Source of the DNA: Akkermansia muciniphila
Lineage (GTDB): Bacteria > Verrucomicrobiota > Verrucomicrobiia > Verrucomicrobiales > Akkermansiaceae
DNA length: 64,000 nucleotides
Assembly (NCBI GenBank): GCA_945883695.1
Contig: CAMCYK010000001.1
Location: 40,730 to 104,729, forward strand
Direction of reading: 5' to 3'
The notes below the pieces were generated by a model. It was not told the DNA's origin. It searched no databases and saw only the letters and a program-made list of their open reading frames with translations. Position 1 is the stretch's first letter, and each line of letters starts with the position of its first letter. This document shows positions 10,458 to 20,847 of this stretch, piece after piece. A program made the translations under genes and the position numbers.

Positions 10458-12065
10458 TCAGCGCGGTCGGGCACAAGCCCGACGTTGCGGCGAGCGCCGG
10501 GCCAACAGCAGGCAGGACATCCCGGCCAGCAGCAACGAGGAAGGCTCGGGGATCACCGAGATCGATCCGTCGGCGAGGAAACTCGAGGTGCTCCAGCTCA
10601 ACCCGGCTGACAGGGCCGGCAGATCGAAGTCCGGGTTTCCGGAGACCGTGTAGCCGGCGGTCCAGTCGAAGACGTCGAAGGCGTCGCCCAAGGCCGGCGC
10701 GAACCCGTCCAGCAGGGCGACCTTCAAGGTGCCATCGAAGGCGATCTGTCCGCCGGCCCCGAACAGGGAGACCAGATCCATGCTCGAAGGATTGGCGATC
10801 TGGGCAAGATACACCGAGCCGAAATCTTGCGTGAACGAACCACCGAGGCTGAAGCTGCCGGTCAGGTTGCCCGGGGAGATCGCGGCCCCATCCCGGATTC
10901 GGAGCGACCCCGCCAGCGAGCCGGTGCCGGAGAGGGTGCCTCCCTGCACATCGGTGAGTCCGGAGTGGGTGCTCACGCCATCGAGCCTCAGGGTTCCGCC
11001 GCCGGTCTTGGTCACGGCGAGCGATCCACCGCCATCGGAGAACGATCCGCCGAAGTTCCCGCCGGAGACGGTGAGATCCGAGGTGGCGGCGGCACCGGCG
11101 GCGCTGGTGAGGCGGACGGTGCGGCTGCCGGACGCGCCGTCAAGGGTGATGCCGCCGGTGTGGCCGGAGTTGTCGTCGCTCAGGGTGATGCGGTGGTTCG
11201 GGTTCGCGCTGGTGTTGCGGATCGCGAGCGCGCCGGTGCCGCTGATCGGCGCGCTGATCGTGTGGTCGACCGCGGTGGTGCCGGTTCCCTGCGAGTAGAG
11301 GATCGTGCTGCCCGACTGGGCGGTGATGGTGCCGGCGATGTTCACGGGATGGGTCGCGCCGCTGACCTGCCAGGACCCGCCGTTGAGCTGGATGTTGCCG
11401 TTCCAGGTGAAGGAATTGGCGAGGGAACTGCCGCGCGAGGTGATCCATGTGGCACCGTTGTCCACCCGGACGGTGAAGCTGGCGGGCACCGTCGCGGCTC
11501 CCGAGGCGCTGCGGTATTCCGTGGTGCCGTCTCGCAACCACAGCGAACCGTTCGAAATGCTGGTCGACCCCGAGCCCACGGTGAGGTTCACACGGCCGGC
11601 GCCCGTGCGGCTCACGGTGCAGCCGCCGAGGTCCATCGTCGCAGGAATGGTGAAGGAGATCGCGTCCTTGGCGGTGCCTGCCGCGGCGTTCCAGGTCTGG
11701 TTTGCGGAAGCCGCGAAATTGCTGGCGATCGTCAGCGCGCCGGCACCGGTCGACTGATGGAGGATGCCACCCGAGCCGACCGTCAACACCGCTCCGGCGG
11801 TATTGCCGAAGGTCACCCCCACGCCGAGCGAGGCGTCCGCGCGGATGCCGCCCCAGCTCAGCGACGAGCCGATCGCCGGCTTGGGTGCCGTGGTGAGGGT
11901 GGCATCGAAGACCGCGATGTCGTCCGATCCGGGGACGACTTCACCGACCCAGCTGTCCTCCAGATTGTAGACGAAACCGTTGTCCGCCTTGAAGATGTCG
12001 GCGGCGCGGAGAGGCATTGCGGCCAGGGCGATTCCTCCGCCCAGGATGATGGCATTCGGATGCAT
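10458..12065 (-). CDS. PEP-CTERM autotransporter-associated beta-strand-repeat protein
   Basis: Signal peptide, repeats LAVTKTGGGTLRLDGVSTHSGLTDVQGGTLSGTGSLAG, C-terminal VIPEPSSLLLAGMSCLLLARR (PEP motif, TM, Arg cluster). Confidence 0.87.
   Translation of the reverse strand: MHPNAIILGGGIALAAMPLRAADIFKADNGFVYNLEDSWVGEVVPGSDDIAVFDATLTTAPKPAIGSSLSWGGIRADASLGVGVTFGNTAGAVLTVGSGGILHQSTGAGALTIASNFAASANQTWNAAAGTAKDAISFTIPATMDLGGCTVSRTGAGRVNLTVGSGSTSISNGSLWLRDGTTEYRSASGAATVPASFTVRVDNGATWITSRGSSLANSFTWNGNIQLNGGSWQVSGATHPVNIAGTITAQSGSTILYSQGTGTTAVDHTISAPISGTGALAIRNTSANPNHRITLSDDNSGHTGGITLDGASGSRTVRLTSAAGAAATSDLTVSGGNFGGSFSDGGGSLAVTKTGGGTLRLDGVSTHSGLTDVQGGTLSGTGSLAGSLRIRDGAAISPGNLTGSFSLGGSFTQDFGSVYLAQIANPSSMDLVSLFGAGGQIAFDGTLKVALLDGFAPALGDAFDVFDWTAGYTVSGNPDFDLPALSAGLSWSTSSFLADGSISVIPEPSSLLLAGMSCLLLARRSPQRRACARPR
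10467..10484. repeat. REP-like hairpin overlapping the 3' end of the PEP-CTERM gene
   Basis: GTCGGGC-ACAA-GCCCGAC perfect 7-bp stem. Confidence 0.55.
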
Positions 12066-12086
12066 GGAGTCGTGTTTCGGATAGGA

Positions 12087-14742
12087 TCAAGGTTCCGCCT
12101 TGAGACGGGCGAAGAGGCGCCCTTGCGGGGCGTTGGTGGCGGGGATGAAAGCGGTCACGCGGTCCGGGGTGGCGGTGGTATCGATGGTGACGATGACTCC
12201 GTTTGCATCCGGTCCGGAGGATGCGGGTCCGATCATGACCGGGTTCCAAACGATGAAGTCGGGAGTCCATTCGATGGCAAGGGCGGCTTGTCCGATGCTT
12301 GCCTCCGCGCGCTCGAACCGGAGCATGATGCCGCTGGCCGTCTCGGTGGCGAGCAGCGGGGCGTTTTCCGGGATCGCAGGATCGCCGCCGAGGATCCATT
12401 CCAGGGAATTGGCGATCCGGTCGCCATCCGGATCCGCGCCGGGAGCGGTGTCCGCCGGGGTGGCGAGCGCGGGGTAGCCGCCAAGCCAGACCTGATAGGG
12501 ATCGGCGCTGCCGCCGCCCACGTTCAAGCGGCCGGCACCGGCAAGCGACGGACTGGTACGGGCCGCGCCTGATCCGGGAGCGCCCCATTCGCCGGCCGGC
12601 TGGGACGTGCCGTCGAGAACAAGTTCGCGGATGGTATCGGTGCCGTTGAAGTCGAGTTCCAGCACCGCGCCCGGGCTGATGCGGATGGCCGAGTTGTTGG
12701 AGAAGCCGCCGCTCGAGGTGGTGCGCAACCTCCCGGCGAGGACGCTGGGGTCTCCGCTGTAGGAGGCGTTTCCGGTGAACACCAAGGTGCCCGCGCCCAC
12801 CTTGGTGAGTGCGAGCGGCCTCGCCCCGTCGGTGAGGGTTCCCGCGAACTCCCCGGCACCGACCACCACGGCGGCCGGGTTTGACGGGTGGGCGTTGGCA
12901 AGGGTGCCGCGTCCCTCAAGCCGCCCCAGTTGGACGGTCGAACCGTAGATTTCGAGCGTGTTTCCGGCAGCGATCTCCCCCACGGCGCTGGCGCTGCCCG
13001 CGTTGGCATTCCGCAACTGGAGGGTCCGGTTGCCGGCGGTCGCGTCCAGCCGCACGCGGCCGGTGAAGCCCGAATTGTCTCCCTCGAAGCGGATGGGGTC
13101 GGGATACGGGCGCGGACTCGACGGACTGACGTGCAAGGTGCCGGCGCCGTGGAGCGGGCCGCTGAGCGAAAAGCGCACGCCGCTGGTGGTCGTGAGGTTG
13201 CTGGCGATGAATGACAGTTTGGACTCGCCGGACACCGAGATGGGGCCCGACAGCGTCAGCGGCTGGAGCACGAAGTTATCCAGCCCGAGGTTGAGTTCGC
13301 CATCGGCCAGCTGGATCGCCGGCGAGGCGGTGACCCCGCCGCCGGTGTTGTTGATCGAAATCATGCCGCCGGTCTCGGCACGCAAGGTCAGGTTGCCGGC
13401 GAGTTTCAGGTCGCCGGACAAACCGCCGGAACTGAAGGAAAGCCGGCCTTCGGAGCAGACGAGAGTGCCAGGGGACAGGTCGTAGCCGCCGCGGGTCGTA
13501 GCCGCCGCGGAACCAAAGGTCCTCCGGCCCGGTCTTGGTGGCGGTGAAACCTCCCAGGTCGAGGGTGGGCGTCAGGTAGTCGCTGTAGGCGATGAATTCG
13601 ATGCCGGGAACGAACTGAGCCACCGGCATCACATTCCATTGTTGGTCGGCGGTCAGCCGCAGGTCGCAGCCAAACTGCAGACCGCCGCCCGGGCCGTTTG
13701 TCTGGAGACCGCCCGCGCCGATCGACAGCACCGCGCCGGCGGTCGCGCCAACACGCCAGGACTGCCCGTTGCCACCGGTCTTGAAGCCGCGCAGCTCCAT
13801 GCTGGATCCCAGCGGGGAGTTGCGAAACGAGCTGCTCATGCGCTTGTCCGCGCGCGCGACGTCGCCCGGTCCGGGGACGAAGCGCTCGATCCAGCAGCGC
13901 GGGTCGTCGAGCGGCAGCAGGTTATCGCCGTCCTTGGCGAAGGTCAGCGGAGCGAAGTTGTCGAGCGCCGCGTCAGCGCCCGTGACCCGCACCGCCAGAC
14001 CGTGCGCCATTTCGAAACCCACGCCGAACGCGGCCGCGGAAACCGTCGCGGACCACGGTTGCCCGCCCGCGGCCAGCGGGTCGAAGTCGAGCTCGCGGCC
14101 GGAGGTCAGGTCGCGGACCCGCAGCGTGACCCTGCGCGCGGCGGTCGCGTCCGGCGTGGAATGCGTCACCGCGAGGCGGTACCAGTGGCCGGGGGTCGGC
14201 GCGACCCCGGAGGAAAGGATTCCACCTCCCACGCCTTGGAGGCCGAACACCAGGTTTGCCCCGTCCAGCAGAAGGCCGGCCTGAAGCTGCGTTTCAGCCA
14301 GGTCGTAGCGGAAATCGTCGTCGGCATCGAACCATAATCCGGCAATCATCGGTGCTCCGCCCGCCAACAGCTCGAAGACCATCCCGCCGGTATCCGGATC
14401 GAAGGGGACGAAGGCGTCTTTGGCCCCGATGTAGGCCTCGTTGGTCCCGGATCCGCGAAGTTGCCGGCCGGTCCCGGGATACTCGCCGCTGGCGTCGGCC
14501 GCCACCAGCAGGCCACCGCTGGAGCCGCAGCTGTCCGACCAACCCTCCTCACCCAGGAATTCCTTGTTGCTGCTGCCCGGCGTGGCAAAGGCAAGCGCGC
14601 CTTCCGGATAGGAATCGAAATCGACCCGCTGGGCGCTCAGCGGCGCGGCGGAAATGCCGGCCAGAAGGGCGGCGGACAAAACGAACCCGCGCTCCTTGTG
14701 GTTAGACTTTGGCCAGGGGAGGGCATGGGGGATGACGGTCAT
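12087..14742 (-). pseudogene. Secreted beta-strand-repeat passenger protein interrupted by a 16-bp tandem duplication
   Basis: ORFs 13276-14742 and 12087-13421 are in different frames; removing one 16-bp copy at 13478-13510 gives EDLWFRGGYDLSPGTLVCSEGRLSFSSGGLSGDLKLAGNLTLRAETGG, a continuous protein; C-terminus DPDGDRIANSLEWILGGDP is TSP3-like. Confidence 0.85.
13478..13510. repeat. 16-bp tandem duplication
   Basis: ggtcgtagccgccgcg x2 in direct tandem. Confidence 0.9.
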
Positions 14743-15077
14743 GATGATTTGAGTTTCCTGGGGAGACGGTGGTGAAAACGGCGGTCCGGAGATGTTTCCG
14801 CCGCGCAGGGCCCGCCCGGACCGGTCCGGAACCCGCGGAGCCGGGTTCAGGAGGGCGAAGCCCCGCGACGGCGATCCTCACTCCTAGGAAACAGCGGGAA
14901 CAGGGCGCTGGTTAACCGGAAGCGGGGGCAGGCGGGGTTTTGGTGGATGGCGCAAAGCGTGAGTTGAGGTTCGGCAGGTGGTTGCTGGAACGAGCGTCGG
15001 CGCGGCCCGGCGGGGAGAGCGCCGGATCCGTCGCGCCCGCCTTGACCGGGGAGGCCGTTGGCGGCATGGTGCGCAAG

Positions 15078-15557
15078 ATGTCCGCCAGCAAATCGGTTGT
15101 TTTCGTCTGCACGGGGAATACCTGCCGCAGTCCGATGGCCGAGGGCTTGTTCCGCAAGGCGGTCGAGACGCGCGGTGACTTCAAGGTGAGTTCCGCCGGC
15201 ATCGCGGCCTATCCCGGCGACCGGCCGAATCCCGAGACGGTGAGGTTCCTAGGGGGGCGCGGGATCACCCTCGACGGCTTCTCCAGCCAGCCGGTCTCGC
15301 CGGAGCTGCTGGAGCAGGCCACCCATGTTTTCGCGATGACCTCCGGCCACCTGGAAACGCTCGAAAGCCTGTTCCCCGAGTTCGTCGACAAATTTTTCCT
15401 GGTCTGCGAGTTCGTGGAACTCCCCGGCCGCGGGGTGGCGGCCGACGTGCCCGATCCCATCGGCATGGGGAAGAAGGCATACGAGGAGGTCGGCAAGACG
15501 CTCGATCAGGCGATTCCCACCCTGATCGCCTTCATCGACCAGACCTGGCAGGGGTGA
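15078..15557 (+). CDS. Low molecular weight protein-tyrosine phosphatase
   Basis: [17 protein letters not shown] (CX5R P-loop variant CTGNTCRS), [16 protein letters not shown] acid loop. Confidence 0.9.
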   Translation: MSASKSVVFVCTGNTCRSPMAEGLFRKAVETRGDFKVSSAGIAAYPGDRPNPETVRFLGGRGITLDGFSSQPVSPELLEQATHVFAMTSGHLETLESLFPEFVDKFFLVCEFVELPGRGVAADVPDPIGMGKKAYEEVGKTLDQAIPTLIAFIDQTWQG

Positions 15558-15656
15558 AGTTCCAAGGAAGAAGTGCCAACATTCCGGACCGGCCTTGCGA
15601 GTGCTGGGATTTTCCCCTGCCTTTTTTGGCACTTGGCACTTCTTTCTTGGCACTTC
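15556..15656. repeat. Intergenic inverted repeat of AAGTTCCAAG/AAGTGCCAA type
   Basis: Left arm GAAGTTCCAAGGAAGAAGTGCCAA, right arm TTGGCACTTGGCACTTCTTTCTTGGCACTTC. Confidence 0.65.
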
Positions 15657-15697
15657 CGGCCTCCACGGCCATTTCCCTCCCGCCCCAAGTGACCATC

Positions 15698-17371
15698 ATG
15701 AGCCAGCAGCCCTTGCGTATTGCCCTCGGCGCCGATCACGGCGGAGTTGATCTGAAGAACGCCATCGCGGCTCACCTCAAGGCCGCCGGCCACGAGGTCG
15801 ATGATTTCGGTACCAACGGCAGTGAATCGGTCGATTACCCGGATTTTGCCAACCAGGTCAGCCGCGCGGTGGCCGACGGCACCCACGATTTCGGAATTCT
15901 CTGCTGCACCTCGGGCGTCGGCGTGTGCATCACCGCCAACCGCCACCGTCATGTCCGCGCCGCGAGCGTCCGGACGGTGGAGGAAGCCGCGATCACCCGG
16001 TTGCACAATGACGCCAACGTGCTCTGCCTCGGCGGGAAGGTTCACGACACGGCGCTCGCCACCGCGATGGTCGATACCTTCCTGGCCACCGGGTTCGAAG
16101 GCGGCCGCCACGAGCGCCGGGTCTGCAAGTCGTCCGGTTCCCGCATCGCGGAGACCGACCCGGCGATCCACGCGGCCATCGTCGCCGAAGAACGTCGCCA
16201 GCGGAACAGCATCGAACTGATCGCCTCGGAAAATTTCGCCTCGCCCGCGGTGATGGAAGCCCAGGGTTCGGTGCTGACCAACAAATACGCCGAAGGTTAT
16301 CCCGGCCGCCGCTGGTATGGCGGCTGCGAGAACGTCGATGTGGTCGAGCGGCTCGCGATCGACCGCGCCAAGCAGTTGTTCGGGGCCGAGCACGCCAACG
16401 TCCAGCCGCACTCGGGCTCGCAGGCCAATACCGCGGTCTATTTCTCCGTCCTCAAGCCGGGCGACCGGATCCTCACGATGGACCTCGCGCACGGCGGGCA
16501 CCTGACCCACGGTCACAAGGCGAATTTCTCGGGCAAGTTTTACGATGTCGTCCACTACGGAGTCAGTCCCGACGACGAGCGGATCGACTACGACGCGCTC
16601 GCCGAACTCGCCCGCGAGTGCAAGCCGGTCCTCATCACCTGCGGGGCCAGCGCCTACTCCCGCGTGATCGATTTCGAGCGGATGGCGAAGATCGCCCGCG
16701 AGGTCGGCGCCTACCTTTTCGTCGACATGGCACACATCGCCGGTCTGGTCGCCGCCGGCGTGCATCCGAGCCCGGTCCCGCACGCCGACTTCGTCACCTC
16801 CACCACCCACAAGTCGCTGCGCGGGCCGCGCGGCGGGATCATCCTGTGCAAGGAGGAGTTCGCCAAAAAGATCGATGCCCAGGTCTTCCCGGGCATCCAG
16901 GGCGGACCGCTGATGCACGTCATCGCGGCCAAGGCGATCTGCTTCGGCGAGGCATTGAAACCGGACTTCAAGGGCTACCAGGAGCAGGTGATCAAGAATT
17001 CGCGCGCCCTTGCCGCGCGGCTCGCCCAGCATGGCTTCCGGATCGTCTCCGGCGGTTCGGACAACCACGTGATGATGGTCGATCTCCGGCCGAAGGGCCT
17101 CAACGGGGCCGACGCCTCGCACACTCTCGACGAGGCCGGCATCACGGTGAACAAGAACTCGATTCCCTTCGACACGGGCACCCCGATGAAGCCGAGCGGC
17201 ATCCGCATCGGCACTCCCGCGGTGACGACCCGCGGGATGATGGAGAAGGACGTCGAGCAAGTCGCCGATTTCATCGCCGAAGCCCTGGCGGCGATCGGAG
17301 ACGAGACCAAACTTCACGCCATCCGCGACAGGGTCTTCGCCTTCAACCGGCGCTTCCCGATGCCGTGGTGA
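15698..17371 (+). CDS. Fused ribose-5-phosphate isomerase B - serine hydroxymethyltransferase
   Basis: RpiB part: [17 protein letters not shown]...[16 protein letters not shown]...[26 protein letters not shown]...[11 protein letters not shown]. GlyA part: [47 protein letters not shown] (PLP Lys), [12 protein letters not shown]. One uninterrupted ORF. Confidence 0.93.
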   Translation: MSQQPLRIALGADHGGVDLKNAIAAHLKAAGHEVDDFGTNGSESVDYPDFANQVSRAVADGTHDFGILCCTSGVGVCITANRHRHVRAASVRTVEEAAITRLHNDANVLCLGGKVHDTALATAMVDTFLATGFEGGRHERRVCKSSGSRIAETDPAIHAAIVAEERRQRNSIELIASENFASPAVMEAQGSVLTNKYAEGYPGRRWYGGCENVDVVERLAIDRAKQLFGAEHANVQPHSGSQANTAVYFSVLKPGDRILTMDLAHGGHLTHGHKANFSGKFYDVVHYGVSPDDERIDYDALAELARECKPVLITCGASAYSRVIDFERMAKIAREVGAYLFVDMAHIAGLVAAGVHPSPVPHADFVTSTTHKSLRGPRGGIILCKEEFAKKIDAQVFPGIQGGPLMHVIAAKAICFGEALKPDFKGYQEQVIKNSRALAARLAQHGFRIVSGGSDNHVMMVDLRPKGLNGADASHTLDEAGITVNKNSIPFDTGTPMKPSGIRIGTPAVTTRGMMEKDVEQVADFIAEALAAIGDETKLHAIRDRVFAFNRRFPMPW

Positions 17372-17378
17372 GAGCCGC

Positions 17379-17870
17379 TCACGGCGGATCCAGCGGGGGC
17401 AAGACCCCGGCGGATCCGTCGTCGTACATCAGGGGTTCTTCCTCGACCTTCAGGGGCCGGAACTGGCCGTCATAGCTGTCGACCTGGAAGCGGAGCTCCT
17501 GCAGATCCCGGTTGGTTCCGCCAATGAGGTCGCGCAGTTCCTGGTTCTGCTCCACCGAGCTTTCGAGCAAGGTCAGCAGCTTCTCCACGCGGCTATCGGT
17601 GTCTCGCGGCGCATTGGCCCCGGTGGTCGGCCGGGAGGGGGCTTCGGCATCCCGGCGGGCCTCGGCGAGAAAGTCTCTGGCTTCCCGTGCCATCCCATCG
17701 TCGGGTAATGGGGAAGGGACGGGCCGCGAGGTCCCGACCGGCGCGAGATCGGCCGGCAACACCGCGGCCAGCGCGACCATGTCGCGGACGGAGAACCAGT
17801 GGGAACCGGCGGCTCCCGCCATCAGGGCGAGGGCGGTGCCGCAGACGAGCGGGATTTGGCTTGGTTTCAT
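17379..17870 (-). CDS. Hypothetical membrane-anchored coiled-coil protein, pilus-cluster accessory
   Basis: N-terminal TM, helical region SRVEKLLTLLESSVEQNQELRDLI; overlaps the next gene. Confidence 0.6.
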   Translation of the reverse strand: MKPSQIPLVCGTALALMAGAAGSHWFSVRDMVALAAVLPADLAPVGTSRPVPSPLPDDGMAREARDFLAEARRDAEAPSRPTTGANAPRDTDSRVEKLLTLLESSVEQNQELRDLIGGTNRDLQELRFQVDSYDGQFRPLKVEEEPLMYDDGSAGVLPPLDPP

Positions 17871-18622
17871 CGCTGCTTATTGACGGGTGAAGGCTCCGGA
17901 GCGGGGGTGGCTTTGGGGGGCGCTTCGGGGGCAGCGGGCAGTGAACTTAAAAGTTGGCTGAGGCGGTCGAGCGCCGCGGACATCTGGCGCGAATCCTCTT
18001 CCATTCGCTCGATCGAGTTGCTCAGAACCGCGCTCATGGTGCCGGTCTGGGCATACCGGAGCCCGGGTTCGTAGCCGGGTTCGCCGACCGCCAGGACTTG
18101 TTCGCCATCGGCATCGGGGACCAGCAAATGCGGCCGGATCGACAGGGAAATGGTGGTGCCGTTGGCAAGCTGGACTTTCTCGACAAAGGCGGGAACTTCC
18201 TCGGGCTGTTCCAAGCGCCACCCTGCGGGTGGCAGGAACAGCGGCTTGGCGGGAAAGGGGGCGAGCAGCTTCACCGCGGCGGCATCGACTTTCGCGGAAC
18301 CATCCCTGCCCGGCTCCACCTGGACGGATACTCCCTCCGGTTCGGGCGCGGCGGGCGCTTCGTCGTTGATCGCCGCGTCAAGGTCGGGGTCATCCGCCGG
18401 CGCGCCGGGTTCCGGCGCGGGAACCTCGGAATCGAGGTCGCCGAGCGTCGGGTCGGTGGCGCTGATGTCGACCGTGACCGAGGGCATGTCCTCGTCTTCA
18501 AAGCCTTCCGTCAACGCGGACAGCACCGGATCGCGCTCCGAGGCTTTCGGCGCGATGTCCTGGGCAATGGCGGAAACGGCCGCGAGGGCGAGGCAGGCGG
18601 AAATGGGGCGGAGCGGGGTCAT
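17867..18622 (-). CDS. Hypothetical secreted protein, pilus-cluster accessory
   Basis: Signal peptide MTPLRPISACLALAAVSAIAQ; start/stop overlaps on both sides. Confidence 0.6.
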   Translation of the reverse strand: MTPLRPISACLALAAVSAIAQDIAPKASERDPVLSALTEGFEDEDMPSVTVDISATDPTLGDLDSEVPAPEPGAPADDPDLDAAINDEAPAAPEPEGVSVQVEPGRDGSAKVDAAAVKLLAPFPAKPLFLPPAGWRLEQPEEVPAFVEKVQLANGTTISLSIRPHLLVPDADGEQVLAVGEPGYEPGLRYAQTGTMSAVLSNSIERMEEDSRQMSAALDRLSQLLSSLPAAPEAPPKATPAPEPSPVNKQR

Positions 18623-19401
18623 CGGTTCTGGATTTCGATGGCTTGGGTGCTGTCAAGGCTCTCGGTTTGGGCCGGCCCGGCTTCGCGGGTGAGGGAAGGG
18701 CTGTCGGCGCGCAGCACCGAGGCGGGAATCGAGGTTCCAACCAGCGAGTTCCACTCCGCGAGCAGCGTGCCGCCTTCGTCGCGGAGCAGGCGGCAAGCTT
18801 CCTGGTAGTGGCCGATACGAACCATCAGGTCGCGCGCCTGGGCCACCTCTTCGGTGGTCCAGCGGAGGGCCCGGCTGCGATAGAGCACGGGGACCTCGAG
18901 CGCGATCTTGCCGAGGTCTTCGCCGCCCGGGCCCTGGGCCTTGAGGACGTGTTGGATCTGGAGATTGGTCTGCTCGTACGCGTTCTCCGGGCCGGTCTGG
19001 GCGGAGGCAAAGCGGCGCGGGTCGGCGGGCTGCGGCTTGGAAACATCACCCGGCAGGGCGCTCGCCCGGGGCAGCAAGGAGTCCGCGTCCGGCGCAGCGG
19101 CCGTGGCCGCCGCAAAAACCGGGGAGGGGGCGCTCGCGGTGGCCGCCGGCCCGTGCGGAGAGCCGGTCACAATCACCGGCTTGGTCATGTAAAGTCCGCA
19201 GAAGACCGCCGCCATGGCGGTGCTGCCGGCGAGCAGCCACGGGTAGGCCCGCTGGACCGGACAGGTGGTGGAACGACGGTTGGAAGCGGTGGAAGTCGGA
19301 TGGGTCAAGGGCCCCAGCTCCAGGGTCTGGGGGCTGGCTGGCACCGGCACCGGCTTCGTGGCCAAGGGCGTCGCTTGGGTCGTGGTGGGCAGGGGTCGCA
19401 T
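18619..19401 (-). CDS. Hypothetical inner-membrane protein, pilus-cluster accessory
   Basis: Single TM PWLLAGSTAMAAVFCGLYM; overlaps neighbour by 4 nt. Confidence 0.55.
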   Translation of the reverse strand: MRPLPTTTQATPLATKPVPVPASPQTLELGPLTHPTSTASNRRSTTCPVQRAYPWLLAGSTAMAAVFCGLYMTKPVIVTGSPHGPAATASAPSPVFAAATAAAPDADSLLPRASALPGDVSKPQPADPRRFASAQTGPENAYEQTNLQIQHVLKAQGPGGEDLGKIALEVPVLYRSRALRWTTEEVAQARDLMVRIGHYQEACRLLRDEGGTLLAEWNSLVGTSIPASVLRADSPSLTREAGPAQTESLDSTQAIEIQNR

Positions 19402-19405
19402 GAGT

Positions 19406-19891
19406 TCAAGGTGCGGGCAATTCGTCCGGCGGCTCCGCGGCGGGTGGTTCCACGGGCGCGGGCGGGACGTGGACGGCGTGGGTGATCACGGTTTGATCGG
19501 AGACGCCCGGGAACACGGTCAAGGTGAGCGAGTCCCGGGTCAGCCGCAGATGCTTGTGGACGCCGCCGTGGTCGCTGGTCGCCTGAACCCCGGGAACCAC
19601 CTCAAGCGGACCGCCGGGCGCGCTCTGTTGTCCGATCCCGTCGGAACGGTAAATGGTGAAAGTGGACCAGGCGTCCGACTGGGCGTCGGTCGTCAGGCGG
19701 ATCGTCACCCCGTCGGTTGAAACCGACAGCTTGAGCGGCTTGATCGGTATCCGGACCACCTTGCCGTTGCCGGTGATCTTCGTCTGGCTGCGGATGACGT
19801 AATCGCCGAACGTGTCAAAGTCGCCCTGTTCAGCCCCCGCGCTGAACACGAATGCCAAGGCGACCCCCGCGACTCTGGACAGAAGTTTCAT
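19406..19891 (-). CDS. Hypothetical secreted protein
   Basis: MKLLSRVAGVALAFVFSAGAEQGDF signal peptide; overlaps pilin-like gene. Confidence 0.6.
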   Translation of the reverse strand: MKLLSRVAGVALAFVFSAGAEQGDFDTFGDYVIRSQTKITGNGKVVRIPIKPLKLSVSTDGVTIRLTTDAQSDAWSTFTIYRSDGIGQQSAPGGPLEVVPGVQATSDHGGVHKHLRLTRDSLTLTVFPGVSDQTVITHAVHVPPAPVEPPAAEPPDELPAP

Positions 19892-20310
19892 TCGCCGACG
19901 TCCCACTGGGAGTCCGTGGTGGTTTTGGAAGGATCGTAGCGGGTGCCGTCGATCCCGCTGGTGTTGGTCGTGAGATAAGGAGGCGAGACGTTCACCCGGG
20001 GGTAGAGCGTGGCGCTGTCCAGCGACTTCGAGGTCGGCATGGTTGCCGGATTGTTCGGCAGATACGGTAACAGCAAAGCTGGAGTCAGGGACGTCAAGGG
20101 GACCGTCGGGTTGTCGGCAAGATAGGTCCGCTGGGCGACATAGACGGTCCGCAGGTTCTCCGAAGCGTCGCGGGCGAGTTTCCATTGTCCCACCACGTTG
20201 GAAACGTAAAAGCCGGAGGTCATCAGCGCGAGCAGGACGAAGATCACGATCGACATCTCGATCAGGGTGAATCCCCGCGCTTGGAACCGGGTGGACGGGC
20301 TGGCTTTCAT
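19888..20310 (-). CDS. Type IV prepilin-like protein
   Basis: RGFTLIEMSIVIFVLLALMTSGFYV prepilin cleavage/methylation motif (G-FTLIE). Confidence 0.9.
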   Translation of the reverse strand: MKASPSTRFQARGFTLIEMSIVIFVLLALMTSGFYVSNVVGQWKLARDASENLRTVYVAQRTYLADNPTVPLTSLTPALLLPYLPNNPATMPTSKSLDSATLYPRVNVSPPYLTTNTSGIDGTRYDPSKTTTDSQWDVGE

Positions 20311-20404
20311 GGCACGGAAGGGAATTTAGGTTAATAAAGATGAGTTGAAAAGACGGAAATATTAACGAACTTCCCGAAAGATCGCCCGGTGGCGGGCGGC
20401 GGCT

Positions 20405-20818
20405 TCAGCCCTTGAGGATTTCGAAGGCTTCCGCGACGTTCTTCCGGAGTTCGGGATCGGCCCACGCGTTGCGCCCGAGGTGGACCAGCCAGAAGACCAC
20501 GACCAAGGTGATGCCGAGCCAGATCAACCACCAGCTGATGGATTTCCCCTGGGGCGCGATCAGCGGCACATACCAAGCCTCCCGGTCGACCACGCGCGTG
20601 GTGAACATCTGGGAGCCGTCGCGGAGTTGCTCGAGCAGGGCGTTGACCGCGGTGTCGCTGCGCAGGATGAAGCGGTGCTTGTACTTGCGGCCGGGGGACT
20701 CCGGCAATTCCTCCGCGATCACGCCGGCCGGCACGGATTCCGGCAGCCTCAGCGTGTAGACGTGGGTCTCGTAGACGAAGCGTTCGCGCAGCCAGCGGTC
20801 GAGTCGGGTCAGTTGCAT
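20405..20818 (-). CDS. Hypothetical single-TM protein in pilus operon
   Basis: ISWWLIWLGITLVVVFWLVHLG TM; position between pilC and pilin gene. Confidence 0.6.
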   Translation of the reverse strand: MQLTRLDRWLRERFVYETHVYTLRLPESVPAGVIAEELPESPGRKYKHRFILRSDTAVNALLEQLRDGSQMFTTRVVDREAWYVPLIAPQGKSISWWLIWLGITLVVVFWLVHLGRNAWADPELRKNVAEAFEILKG

Positions 20819-20847
20819 GGCGATCGTGGGATGGTCGGTTGTTCGGG

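Noticed and set aside
12087-14742. Two separate adjacent surface-protein genes
   Set aside because: Frames join exactly after removing one 16-bp tandem copy and the downstream ORF lacks its own signal peptide; a single interrupted gene is simpler.
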